The notes under the pieces were generated by a model, which saw nothing but the letters and a program-made list of their open reading frames with translations, made no database searches and was not told the DNA's origin. From Saitoella complicata NRRL Y-17804 (lineage: Eukaryota; Ascomycota; Saitoellomycetes; Saitoellales; Saitoellaceae), in the NCBI RefSeq assembly GCF_001661265.1, contig NW_017567001.1, forward strand, positions 1 to 64,000: a DNA stretch of 64,000 bases, in the 5' to 3' direction. Numbering within the stretch: position 1 is the first letter of the stretch; each line of letters begins with the position of its first letter. Below are positions 10,063 through 19,855 of this stretch, in pieces. Both the position numbers and the translations under genes were made by a program.

Positions 10063-11675
10063 TTACATCTCATAGGTAAGGCACTCGACGCACTCTAGGA
10101 ACCTCCAAATCTGGACGTGAGTTAGCTTACCCGCCCATTCCTTTTCGACTTCCAAAGTTCCCCGGTCGCCTGCCCAGGATAAGACGTTGTTACGCTGCCG
10201 CCGAGACATAACTCCCTCAGCATCAAGTTTGCTCAACACCCCCAACCAGAGGGCATGGCTCAGCTTTCCTGGGAGCTTATTAGCAAGCAATATGGCCCGC
10301 CCAGCACGCAACAACTCCAAGCTCGCAATCCACAAAGCACTGACAGCAGGTCCTTGATCTCTGATAGCTGATCCTTGAATTTTAGAGCGAAGACGTTCCA
10401 AATCAACAGGACCTCCACCTGTAGAACGCTGACTTGTGAAACTCTCCTTGCGTTTGTTCATGCTCAAAGCGGAGGCGGAAGACTCGCTCGTGCGGCGACT
10501 CAAAGGCGAACCTGGGCTGTTCGTTCCTCCCGGGTAGCAGGTCATCATGCCGCCGTTCGATCGAAACCTCTCCGCTGCCTCGAGTAGCTTCCACCCGGTG
10601 TGCGAGATACCACGGTTTGGAGAGTAGAGGACACCGTAACACTCTGCATCTGCTTCTTCCTCATTGGCAAAGTCCAGACCTTGACTTTCAATCGTCGGCA
10701 TCAGGTGACTCGGCTTGAGGGGAGGGAGGTGCGGGATAACTTGGTCCGGCACCGGATGAGCTGGGAGGACGTAAGAGAGGTGAAGCGCACCAACGTCGGT
10801 AACTTCGTTGTCTGATAAGAGAATGTACGGGATGGATCGCATACCATGAAGCAGACCCATAGACGGTTGTCGCATGATTGACCCCGAAAGCTTACGTGTA
10901 TAAGTCAAGCTTGACCTCGAGGGCGTGGAATGCGCCGAAAAGGATGTGTTGGGCGACGAAGCTCGACGGTCCCCTGAAATTTCAGGTTCTTCCTCTTCGC
11001 TTATTTCTTCATCATCAAGACTTCCGTCATCATCGCTCAAGTCTGCATGAATGCTCGTGCGAGGTAGGATGACAGCAGGTTCGGCCGCGTAAACCCTGCA
11101 AAAGACTTCAAAACCTTTATCACCCAGTTCGTTGCTTGAAAGGTCGAGCTTGTGAAGCATGGACTGATCACGGAATGCATTAAGGAAGATCTCGAAACAG
11201 GTGATTGAGATGGTCCCCTCCATCGTAATCTTATTCCGTTGAAGCTCCAGTACCTTGAGCGTCTGACTGGAGGAGCGGATGACTGTGAGGCCAGTTGGCG
11301 TCTGTTCAAACAAATACTGGATTGATTCTTACCATCAACCAAGTGGACTAAGCCAGCAGCTGTAATGTCGTTCTCTCCCAAATATAGCTCTTCCAATTGA
11401 GCTGCTCCCTTCTCAATGGCCTCAACCAGACCTTCGCACACGAACTGGAGTCCTTCGTCACCAAGGTGCATCTTGCTCAGGTTGAGCTCAAGATCTGTAG
11501 TGTGCAATCAGCCGTGGGTCTACAATAAAATGATGACGAATGACTCACGAGGATCCCGGATAGGGGTCCTGGAATTGGCCTTCTTCAACAGGTCCTTCTT
11601 AACGACCTGGCCCAGTTTGGCACCTGAAATCTTTCGAGCGGTATCTGACAAACGGTCAATTGCCTCCTCGTACAT
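10063..11675 (-). CDS. Leucine-rich-repeat protein with disordered insert
   Basis: Three exons: 11675-11549, 11494-11333 and 11282-10063 (introns 54 and 50 nt). Splicing gives an unbroken 502-aa product, and an in-frame TAG precedes the ATG at 11675. The N-terminal third carries ribonuclease-inhibitor-type LRRs (LELNLSKMHLGDEGLQFVCE, LEELYLGENDITAAGLVHLV, LKVLELQRNKITMEGT, LHKLDLSSNELGDKGFEVF), then an acidic insert (DDDGSLDDEEISEEEEPE), a Ser-rich stretch, another LRR-like unit (PYILLSDNEVTDVGALHLSY) and a helical C-terminus. Such proteins are usually binding scaffolds; Ran-GAP is another LRR family, but the sequence lacks enough regular repeats to claim that. Role unknown. Confidence 0.85.
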
Positions 11676-11862
11676 TTCCTAGAGCATTTACGCACAATTG
11701 AGCTTCATCTATAGATGGGATGGTTGTCGTCTTGGAGGTCGTCCGCGTCCGTCCCCCCCCCAGAAGTAAGGTTCGAGCTAGAGGTAGCAATCGCGGACCA
11801 GGGTGCTGTATCGATTGCGCGCGATAACAACCAGGAAGACAACCACCAGGACAATTGCAATG

Positions 11863-12558
11863 GCAAGAAGGCCAGCAACGGTCAATCGAAGGCCTTCTTC
11901 TACGACTACCTTCACTATTCTGAATGATTCAAGTACTATTTTTGCTGCTGATCCTGTGCTGACCGACGATGACGACGAGAAAAGCGCGAAGGATGGGGGT
12001 AATGTACAGTTCCGGAAGACGGCAAGCGTCGGGGACGATGATGCCGATACTATAACGGTTCTATCGAACCAGTTCAGTCAAGCTGGATACCTTTCCGTGG
12101 CTGATCAGAGCGATTACACCTCACCCCATGTGCCTTCTTACCCTTCTTTTGATCCACGGCCGGATGGTGCGCATTTATCCCGGTATATGAATTCAACTGA
12201 CCATGTTGTGACAGGTTCTGAGCAAGAACTCCCTACTTCAGTCACGATCAATACTGGGACACGCCGTGTAAACGTGCCTCTGGTCTTCAGGCCTCCTCGA
12301 TCACAGCAAATCGCGTACGGCGGCATGCACAACCACCCATTTTACCGCAGAACTATGCAACCTGGTGTTCACCCACCGATCGAACAATGCGTCATGACGT
12401 CGAACGGAAACGGTGAAGGTACGCCGAAGCGGAGTTTCCTGGATAACTTTCTGCATTTGTATGTGACCTCGTTTCGTTTATGACCAGAGCTGACTTCTCG
12501 TAGCTTCCGTGTATGCTGTTGTTACGAAGTCGTGGAACCAAACCAGCACATGTATTGA
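11863..12558 (+). CDS. Hypothetical small protein with spliced Cys-rich tail
   Basis: The frame is open from about 11788; the first ATG in frame is 11863. A typical 45-nt intron (12459-12503) changes the end from a plain run-off to a tail reading FRVCCCYEVVEPNQHMY, stopping at 12558, for 216 aa. The body is low in hydrophobics with an acidic patch (VLTDDDDEKSAKDGG). The 5' end is uncertain: an upstream ATG at 11715 followed by a GTAAGG donor could supply another first exon. The opposite strand carries a hydrophobic run at 11790-11900, so orientation is not fully settled. No family recognised. Confidence 0.45.
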
Positions 12559-12695
12559 TGAACTTGGCATGACTCCTGAAGCTGGTTTCTTCTCATCGCA
12601 GTATGTATTTTCTATGCTCCGAGCAATCAAGTTCTCCTGTCGTCTGCTCTCGCGCTTGCCTTAACCCCATCAATAATTCAGAACCCCAAACCATG

Positions 12696-14328
12696 CTAGA
12701 AAAACGTACAATCAACGTCAACGCCAAAGTCATACACCACAATGCCCGCCACACTCGAACTACTCATGATTCGTCTTGAATCGAACTGCAAACGGAAGAT
12801 CTTCGCCTGATGATGATTACCCAACTGCAACGCCGAGCCTTCTCTGGTACTATCAAGATCCCAGATGCGGATTGTCTCATCGTAACTTCCACTCACGATC
12901 CTCCGCATTGCCGATGACAGCTGGATGGTACGGACCAAACTGTCGTGACCGCGAAAGGCGCGGAGCTCACTACCGTTCAGGTCAAACATCTTGATGCTCT
13001 TATCCGATGATCCAGATACGATGTATTGGCCATCAAACTCGATGCATGCAATTCCGCGCGAGTGGGCAAAGATATCGCGGATGACCTCTCCTGTCTCAAG
13101 GTTCCAGACCTTGATAACACGATCACCGGAACCGGATACGATAATGTTGTCCTTGAACTGAACGGCATTAACCGCCGCACTGTGCCCTTGGAGCACCCGA
13201 ATGCACTCGTAGTTCTCACTCCGCCTGTCCCACACGCGAATCGTGCAGTCCTTTGAACACGACACAATGTACTTGTCGTCAAAATGTAAGTTGAGGACAG
13301 ATTCCTGGTGTCCTCGCAGAGTCGCCTTTTGGGCGCCAGTGAACATGTCCCAAATGACGATGGTACTGTCTGACGAACCGCTGATGATGATGCCCTCCTT
13401 CGCGTCGAACTGCAGACACAGCACCGATCCCTCATGACCAACGAGCTTGCTGTGGTATCGCAATGTCTTCATATCCCAGATGATGATCCTCCTATCGCGA
13501 CTTCCAGTAACAATCCAATCCTGGTCGAATTGCACGGTATATATGCCCTCCATGTGTCGCTCCTCCTCCGGTCCATCCAACCCGAACTCAAACATCCTGC
13601 ACTTTCCAATCTTCCAATTACGATCCAGTTCTTCGTGTAGCTGGTATAAGTATTTGTAGTCGAGTCGAATGTCACTGGTTGTCATCCTTGCTCGCTGAGC
13701 TGGAGACATATCTGCCCGAGCACAGTACTTTAAAATTCCACCCTCGTCTGCGGTAACGTGCGGATATCGAGCATTTACCTCCTCCTCAAAATGCCGTGCA
13801 TCTTCCACTGTCGTTGGTGTTGCCGGCCCGCCAGTCTTCAGGTCAACTCCTTTCTGCAGCATGTGCTTGGCTTGGAATAACTCTTGCGCAAGCTTCTCCC
13901 ATTCTGCAACAGTCGTGTCATTAACAGTCCATCCTTTGCGATGGTAAAGCAGCTTCCACAAAAGAGGTTCCATGGCAATGCGACGCCATGATTTTGATAC
14001 CAGGCCGCATGATAATAGGGTACGAGCATCGAGAAAGGAGAAGATTATGACGCAGAGTTCTTGAGGGAGGTGCTACGCACATGTCAGCATTGAATGCGCC
14101 GAAAATGCGAGAACAACTCACCGATGAAAAGTCCTTGTGTAAATATGGATATAATCTATCCTGTACGTTGGTAATCTTACCCAATGGCAAACTCAGCAGC
14201 AGCCTAAATGCGAACTCCTCTCGCTCCTCCTCTGGCAGGTTGAACGGCCATATGTTCCGCTCAATCTCGTCGTGCACGGGTATATGGTTGGCTGAATACT
14301 CCCCGAGGGGAATGCCATGATCTGACAT
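12696..14328 (-). CDS. F-box / WD40 protein (SCF substrate receptor)
   Basis: Probable substrate-recognition subunit of an SCF ubiquitin ligase: the F-box binds Skp1 and the propeller binds phosphorylated targets. Exon 1 is 14328-14122; a 49-nt intron (14073-14121) ends with GTAG; exon 2 is 14072-12696. The product is 527 aa. The F-box starts near residue 70 (LPQELCVIIFSFLD, then LLSCGLVSKSWRRIA), and seven WD repeats fill the C-terminal 280 residues with clear GH...WD spacing (for example IVSGSSDKSIKMFDLNG). Overall layout matches the beta-TrCP/Fbxw1 and fission yeast Pof11 type rather than Met30, but orthology is not proven. The frame is open a little upstream of ATG 14328, so a further 5' exon is possible. 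Confidence 0.9.
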
Positions 14329-14682
14329 CCCAATCGTTCTCCTGTATGATTCTTGGTGTTTTCTTCGATATGCCGTGCGTCATCAGCCGTTGTGGCGGGT
14401 GGGTGTATCTGCCTGGGCAATGCGCCGCAAGGAAGGGGTCAAGAGCGGTGATATGGAAGGGAGGTGAAGTGAACATCGAGGGATGACGGCCATTTACATT
14501 GTGCTATCGTGACAGAAACGGGAACACTCGGCTCTCGTCTTCTCAGCTCCGGTGTGGCGCGGGGCCCCCGGCTGACCTCTGGGTACACCTGTGCATCCAT
14601 GTTGGGGTAACCTTAATTGAACGACCGTAATAAAATATCGGGCACCCACCCAATTGCTGGAGGCTCATAGACTCGTTCAACA
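14329..14682. other. Divergent intergenic region
   Basis: The promoter interval between the F-box gene and the acyltransferase gene. An open frame reaching 14476 on the minus strand could hold an extra 5' exon of the F-box gene. No further element recognised. Confidence 0.4.
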
Positions 14683-16845
14683 ATGGGGGAATACAAGTGG
14701 AATTCGCCGAGAGCTATCTTCATCTACGATACTGTCCTATGGTGTCTGTCAGTCCTCGTTGACCTCTTCTTCCGTCAAGTGCAAACACGCGGTTCCTTCA
14801 AAGTCCCTCGACGTGGTCCGATCATCTTCGTCGCAGCGCCTCATGCCAATCAATTCGTCGACCCACTCCTTCTCATGCGACAAGTTCGTCTGGAAGCATC
14901 GCGTAGAGTCAACTTCTTGGTCGCGGCCAAGTCGATGCAGCGCAAGTTCATCGGAGCCGTGTCTAGGGCGGTAGGAGGAATTCCGGTCGGGCGTGCTCAA
15001 GATCTCGCGAAGCCTGCTACTGGAACAATTCGCATGCCCAACCTGTCGCAGCCGAACATGTTTGAAGGTATTGGTACCAAGTTCACTGAGGAGTTGAAGC
15101 CAGGATACACGTTTTTCCTGCCCCAAGACGGTGGTTCGGCTGAAGTGGTCTCGATTGAGTCGGATACGGAATGTACGTTGAAGCGTGATTTCAAGGATGA
15201 GAAGGGATTACAGCTGTTGGCGAAGAAGGAGGGCACGAAGTACAAGGTCGCACCAAAGGTGGATCAGACAGAGGTGTATAATGCGGTGTTTGACAGACTG
15301 AACGAGGGTGGATGTGTTGGAATCTTTCCAGAGGGAGGAAGTCACGATAGGTCAGACTTGTTGCCGTTGAAAGCTGGTGTCGCGATCATGGCCCTTGGCG
15401 CCATTGCGAAGAACCCTGGTTGTGATGTCAAGATCATTCCTTGTGGTATGAACTACTTCCACGCGCACAAGTTCCGCTCCAGGGCTGTGATTGAATTTGG
15501 TTCGCCATTGAGTGTTGACCCTGAGCTCGTCGAGATGTACAAGACCGGAGACAAGCGTGAAGCTGTCAAGAAGCTCCTGGATCAGATCTACAATGCTCTG
15601 CAGGCCGTCACTGTTCTGAGTCCCGACTATGATACGCTCATGGTCGTTCAAGCTGCTCGCCGTCTTTACAAGCCGTCGCACAAGAAGCTTCCTCTCGCCA
15701 AGGTCGTCGACCTCAACCGTCGCTTCATTGCCGGCTACACTCACTTCAAGGATGATCCCCGTGTTCAGCATCTTCGCAAGGGTGTTCTCGATTACAACCG
15801 TCAGCTTTCTCTTCTCGGTATCCGTGATCATCAAGTCCAAAACGCTCGGTATCATTTTCTCGTCGTCCTGTGCATGATGATCTACCGCATTATCAAGCTC
15901 ATCGTCCTTACTGTTGGTGCTTTGCCAGGCTTCGTTCTCTTCGCTCCCGTCTTCATCGCCACCAAGGTCATCTCCAAGAAGAAGGCCAAGGAGGCATTGG
16001 AGGCTTCGACTGTCAAGATTCAGGGTCGCGATGTTTTGGCTACTTGGAAGTTGTTGGTATCGTTGGGACTTGCACCCATCCTCTACACGTGGTACTCTTT
16101 CTTGGCAACCTACATCACCTACAAGTATGACCTTCTACCAGCCTTCCTCAGCAGGTTCATCTGGCTGGTTCCTGTCATCTCGATGTTCGTCTTGCCTAAC
16201 GTTTCTTACGCTTCGCTTCGATTCGGTGAAAGTGGTATGGACATCTTCAAGTCTCTTCGCCCTCTTTTCCTTTTACTGCTCCCAGGATCAGCGAATACGG
16301 TCAATCGTCTTCGTGAACGTCGTGAGGCGCTTGCATTTGAGTTGACCGAGCTGATCAACACGCTCGGTCCCGAGATTTTCCCCGACTTCAACGCCAACAG
16401 GATTGTATCCACTCCTGACCTTGACTACCGTTCTAGCGAATTCCGTGCTCGTTCCCGTTCGAGGTCAAGGAGCAGGTCTGGTGATGAATCCCCCTCCTCC
16501 ACACCAGGCAGCCCAGTCACCCGTAACGCCTCTTTCGCCAACCTTGGCGATGTACCGCTCTTCCCTACCATTCCTCGTCCTCGCTCAAGATCAAGGGGGC
16601 TTTCTGGAGGTCTCGGCAAAATGAGCCAGATCATCACGACCAGCGACGACAAGGGTATCGGAGAGCAGAACGGAGAAACCATCGCAGACATCGCCAAGAA
16701 AATTCGCGGAGCATTCTCCGAAAGAAGAAGGAAGAGTAGACGAGCCAACTCATTCATTGAAGAGGCTGAAAGCCGTGGCTCTGAATGGAGCGGGGTCACG
16801 AGTGGAGCCGAAACTCCGGCTGATGAGGCGAAAAAGACCATCTGA
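14683..16845 (+). CDS. Glycerol-3-phosphate/DHAP O-acyltransferase (GPT2/SCT1 type)
   Basis: First acylation of glycerolipid synthesis, at the ER membrane: acyl-CoA plus glycerol-3-phosphate (or DHAP) to lysophosphatidate. Single 720-aa frame from ATG 14683. Motif I is PHANQFVDP near residues 53-61, a GGIPVGR block follows at about 98, and the phosphate/acyl motif is GIFPEGGSHDRSDLLPLKAG near 210-230. Three hydrophobic regions (about 395-430, 450-475 and 485-515) anchor the C-terminal half, and a Ser/Arg-rich cytosolic tail (residues 590-720) matches the regulated, phosphorylated tails of yeast Gpt2 and Sct1. Codons are moderately biased. Assignment to Gpt2 or Sct1 individually is not possible. 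Confidence 0.93.
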   Translation: MGEYKWNSPRAIFIYDTVLWCLSVLVDLFFRQVQTRGSFKVPRRGPIIFVAAPHANQFVDPLLLMRQVRLEASRRVNFLVAAKSMQRKFIGAVSRAVGGIPVGRAQDLAKPATGTIRMPNLSQPNMFEGIGTKFTEELKPGYTFFLPQDGGSAEVVSIESDTECTLKRDFKDEKGLQLLAKKEGTKYKVAPKVDQTEVYNAVFDRLNEGGCVGIFPEGGSHDRSDLLPLKAGVAIMALGAIAKNPGCDVKIIPCGMNYFHAHKFRSRAVIEFGSPLSVDPELVEMYKTGDKREAVKKLLDQIYNALQAVTVLSPDYDTLMVVQAARRLYKPSHKKLPLAKVVDLNRRFIAGYTHFKDDPRVQHLRKGVLDYNRQLSLLGIRDHQVQNARYHFLVVLCMMIYRIIKLIVLTVGALPGFVLFAPVFIATKVISKKKAKEALEASTVKIQGRDVLATWKLLVSLGLAPILYTWYSFLATYITYKYDLLPAFLSRFIWLVPVISMFVLPNVSYASLRFGESGMDIFKSLRPLFLLLLPGSANTVNRLRERREALAFELTELINTLGPEIFPDFNANRIVSTPDLDYRSSEFRARSRSRSRSRSGDESPSSTPGSPVTRNASFANLGDVPLFPTIPRPRSRSRGLSGGLGKMSQIITTSDDKGIGEQNGETIADIAKKIRGAFSERRRKSRRANSFIEEAESRGSEWSGVTSGAETPADEAKKTI

Positions 16846-16996
16846 GTGGACAACAGAGGGCTTCCCATCGATACGATAGGTATGCCAACAGCTTTCACTT
16901 TAGCTCGAATAGCTACCAACATAATGTAATAACTGAAACTGAATCATTCTTCCCTGTCTCCCCACGACATACGTATGAACCCGAGCACGGCTGCGG

Positions 16997-17008
16997 CTTA
17001 TCGATAAG
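16997..17008. promoter_or_regulatory. Palindromic double GATA site
   Basis: CTTATCGATAAG is a perfect 12-bp palindrome made of two back-to-back GATAAG sites. It lies about 100 bp before the ATG of the DUF1992 gene. GATA zinc-finger regulators (nitrogen, iron or light in fungi) bind GATA cores; occupancy here is inference. Confidence 0.4.
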
Positions 17009-17107
17009 ACACTTGCCACCGTAGGAAGTTCAAGAACTCCGGACTCGCTGGCCAAAAGCTGTGATCCAACAAACCGTCAATTCGTTGTCGTTACACTTCA
17101 TTACAAC

Positions 17108-18640
17108 ATGAAGAGAACTTGTCTTTCACGGATCGCTCACGCAACTGCTGTTGGCCCGGCGTTGAGGAGACCGTACGCTTTGCGCCCTCGGACGTTCGCC
17201 ACCACCCAGTTACGGCCGAAAGAGAAGGATGAAGAGGAGCCAAGTGCTCTCCAAAGGCGATTCGAAGCTTTAGCAGAGACAGCTGCGCCTACGAAACTTG
17301 ATCCAATGGCTGGTCCTGCAGCATATCAGCCTGTCGACTCTCCGGACTCCTCGAAGCCTGCGGATGAGCTCGAGTCGGGCTTGACAAAAGAGGATCTTGC
17401 GCGCTTAGAGCAACTGGTACTCGATGCAAGCTTCAAAAATGAACACGCCGGTGCTTTTGCGCAGGTCACTATTCCCTCATCGGCGGATAAGCTTACCCGA
17501 CAAATCGCTGCCGACAGGCCATGGACCGGGGAGGAGTCCCAAGCGGATGCAGTACTCCGAATGCTGACCGATTCTCATAAACCATTACGAATGCGGGGGG
17601 TTGCTCCAAAGATTCAGGACCCTACGTTTGTTGGTGGGAGAGTTGGGTCTGAGCCGTTGCAGCCTCCTACGGGCATGTCGAAAAGGAAGACAGGTCATAG
17701 GTTGCTGGCGGCAAAAGAAGGCGTACTCGAGTACACCCTTGACAAGGAAACGGGTACGGACGCCAGGAAGAAAAAGCGGGGCCCTGGACATTCTTCGTTG
17801 GCAGAGAAGTTGTCGCCTGGCTTTGAGGGAGGAGCCGCTGCTTCTATTGGGGGTTTACGAACTTTGGCAGATTCCAGGATTGAGGCTGCCATCGCCCGTG
17901 GTGAGTTTGCAAAACTACCTGGACGTGGAAAACCGGCTGTTCATGACAACCTTGCCAGCTCGCCCTTCATCGACAATACCGAGTACTTTTTGAACCGCAT
18001 TATCCAACGGCAGGGTGCTCTGCCGCCGTGGATTGAAGCGCAAGTCGAGTTAGAGGAAAGGATTGAACAATTCAGGGCTGGATTGAGAGATGAGTGGCAG
18101 AGACGAGTCGTTAGGCAGATTGCATTCCATGGTAAGAGCGTGGACGAGCAGGTGGCAAGAGCCGAAGCGTATGCCGAGTCAGAGCGCCTGTTGGAAGACA
18201 TTGAACACAAGATAGACCAAGGGGCTATCGACCCTAGGGCTGACAAGGTGTATCGCGATCCGGAGTGGCTGAAGCAGGAGCACAGGTATCATACGCTGAG
18301 TTTGCAGGAGATCAACAGCAAGACTCGCTCCTATAACGCACAGGCCCCGTACTCTGCGCGTCGCGGATACCTGGCGCTGGAGAAGGAGTTGTTGGCATGT
18401 TACCGTGACGTTGCACCCACGATTGGTCCCGAGCTCAGGGAGAGGGCCAAGCATGGCTGGGTTTCGGCTGAAGAAAGACAAGAGAGGAAGGTGAAGGAGA
18501 CCCTGGGTGAAGGTGGATTGAAAGATCTCTTCGGTGGCGAAATTATTCATGTCGAGAAAAATGACGTCTACGGGCTACGTGAATGGTGGGGGGATATGAA
18601 GAAGTCTTGGTTTTCCAAGAAGACAGAGCAGTCGAGCTGA
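17108..18640 (+). CDS. Mitochondrial DUF1992 (DNAJC28-like) protein
   Basis: Single 510-aa frame. The N-terminus is Arg/Ala-rich and lacks acids for about 30 residues (MKRTCLSRIAHATAVGPALR, then RRPYALRPRTFATTQ), a typical mitochondrial targeting sequence. The DUF1992 domain begins around residue 255 with ADSRIEAAIARGEFAKLPGR and GKPAV, then FLNRIIQRQGALPPWIEAQ, a block shared with animal DNAJC28 and bacterial homologues. No J domain is visible, as in other fungal members. The C-terminal half is helical and charged. Biochemical role is not established for the family. Complete, with no introns. Confidence 0.88.
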   Translation: MKRTCLSRIAHATAVGPALRRPYALRPRTFATTQLRPKEKDEEEPSALQRRFEALAETAAPTKLDPMAGPAAYQPVDSPDSSKPADELESGLTKEDLARLEQLVLDASFKNEHAGAFAQVTIPSSADKLTRQIAADRPWTGEESQADAVLRMLTDSHKPLRMRGVAPKIQDPTFVGGRVGSEPLQPPTGMSKRKTGHRLLAAKEGVLEYTLDKETGTDARKKKRGPGHSSLAEKLSPGFEGGAAASIGGLRTLADSRIEAAIARGEFAKLPGRGKPAVHDNLASSPFIDNTEYFLNRIIQRQGALPPWIEAQVELEERIEQFRAGLRDEWQRRVVRQIAFHGKSVDEQVARAEAYAESERLLEDIEHKIDQGAIDPRADKVYRDPEWLKQEHRYHTLSLQEINSKTRSYNAQAPYSARRGYLALEKELLACYRDVAPTIGPELRERAKHGWVSAEERQERKVKETLGEGGLKDLFGGEIIHVEKNDVYGLREWWGDMKKSWFSKKTEQSS

Positions 18641-18835
18641 GGACAATGTTCCATGGCCTGCGAATTTGTGCATCAACACAGCCGGTGCATTCCTTCGTAT
18701 TTACTTTTCATACCACATAGTCATATATAGAATGGTATCATGGTACTCAAATGTATTCTCTCATTCTTGCACGTGAGGGGGTCGGCGTGACGGTCCCAAC
18801 CCAACAAGAACGCCGCCACGGCTACAACCTCGACC

Positions 18836-18863
18836 TCCACCACCAGCACCACCAGCACCACCA
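18836..18863. repeat. CACCAG/CACCAC microsatellite
   Basis: A short run of CCACCAG-type units about 30 bp before the ATG at 18889, within the presumed 5' UTR of the next gene. Confidence 0.6.
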
Positions 18864-18888
18864 CATCACTAACCCATAGCGAAACGAC

Positions 18889-19434
18889 ATGACCCTATCA
18901 AAAGAAGCACGTAAGAAATATGAACAGAAAACTGACCGTAAAGAGTACAAGAACGAGTGGAAAAAGCAGATGCGGGAAAAGAAGCGGGTAACGGGGGCAA
19001 TATCGACAACGAAGGAGAGGCTACAGAGTAAGGATCGGAGTAGAAGGTATCGGGAGAATAAGAAGAAGAAGATGGCGGCTGCTGCGGCGTTGCTTGACTG
19101 TGAGTTGGCTCTCAGGTGTTGTTCGGGAGAGTAGCTGACGATACCGCCAGTGTTCGCACCTTCACCGGAAGGCAGTCAAGAACCGGAAGATAGATCAAAT
19201 CCGGACGACGATGCAGCTGAAGCCACCGCGGAAACTGAAAAAAGCACTGTCGACGACGACGAAAAGGAATCCGCGGACAAATCTTCAGAAGTTTCCACCA
19301 CGTTTCATCTTGATCCGGCTTTGTTAAACCTACCACCACCGACGACAAACATTTTGATTGAGCCAAGCGAGTTTGTTGAATTGTCACCGCCAGAAATGCC
19401 GCAACATAGCGATATGGAGCCGATTCTGGCATAG
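18889..19434 (+). CDS. Small charged protein: basic N-half, acidic C-half
   Basis: Two exons, 18889-19099 and 19151-19434, with a 51-nt GTGAGT...CCAG intron; the join reads LLDLFAPSPEG in one frame and gives 164 aa. The first 65 residues are extremely rich in Lys/Arg with regular spacing (KKYEQKTDRKEYKNEWKKQM, KDRSRRYRENKKKKM), predicted helical. The rest is acidic (SNPDDDAAEATAETEKS) and ends with a Pro/Leu-rich segment. No zinc or enzyme motif. The polarity suggests a nuclear or nucleic-acid-binding protein with an acidic tail, but that is inference. I do not recognise a family. Confidence 0.65.
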
Positions 19435-19855
19435 GTGTCGTGTTCGATGGACTTTTTTGGACGATACCAGTTTTGGGAGCTTCTGCAGGCCGAGGTTGCA
19501 TTATCTGCGGATCTACGCTGTAGAATGACTACTATGTTTTTTTGGAGGGATTTACTGCTTTTTGGCGTTTACGGGGCGTAGCTATATTTTACATCAAGGA
19601 GGGAGTACTCTGGCCGTTTTCTCAAGAGCTGAGACAGGTTGCGAGAAGTAGATAACAAACTATACAACAATCAAATTTCTACACAGTACGTATTGTGTTG
19701 TTTTCTACAAAGATCTGGCACACTCAATGAATGAGGCAACTACAACGAACAACACACAGCTGAAAGCCAAAGCAAACTCCTATTCACCTCATAACCTAAC
19801 GTACAAAGCTAAAGTCCATCTAGCTACCTCATCTTACAATGATAGAAATGCATGC
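19435..19855. other. Convergent 3' intergenic region
   Basis: The ends of the small charged-protein gene and of the thiolase gene face each other. AT-rich, with no recognisable gene or element. Confidence 0.5.
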
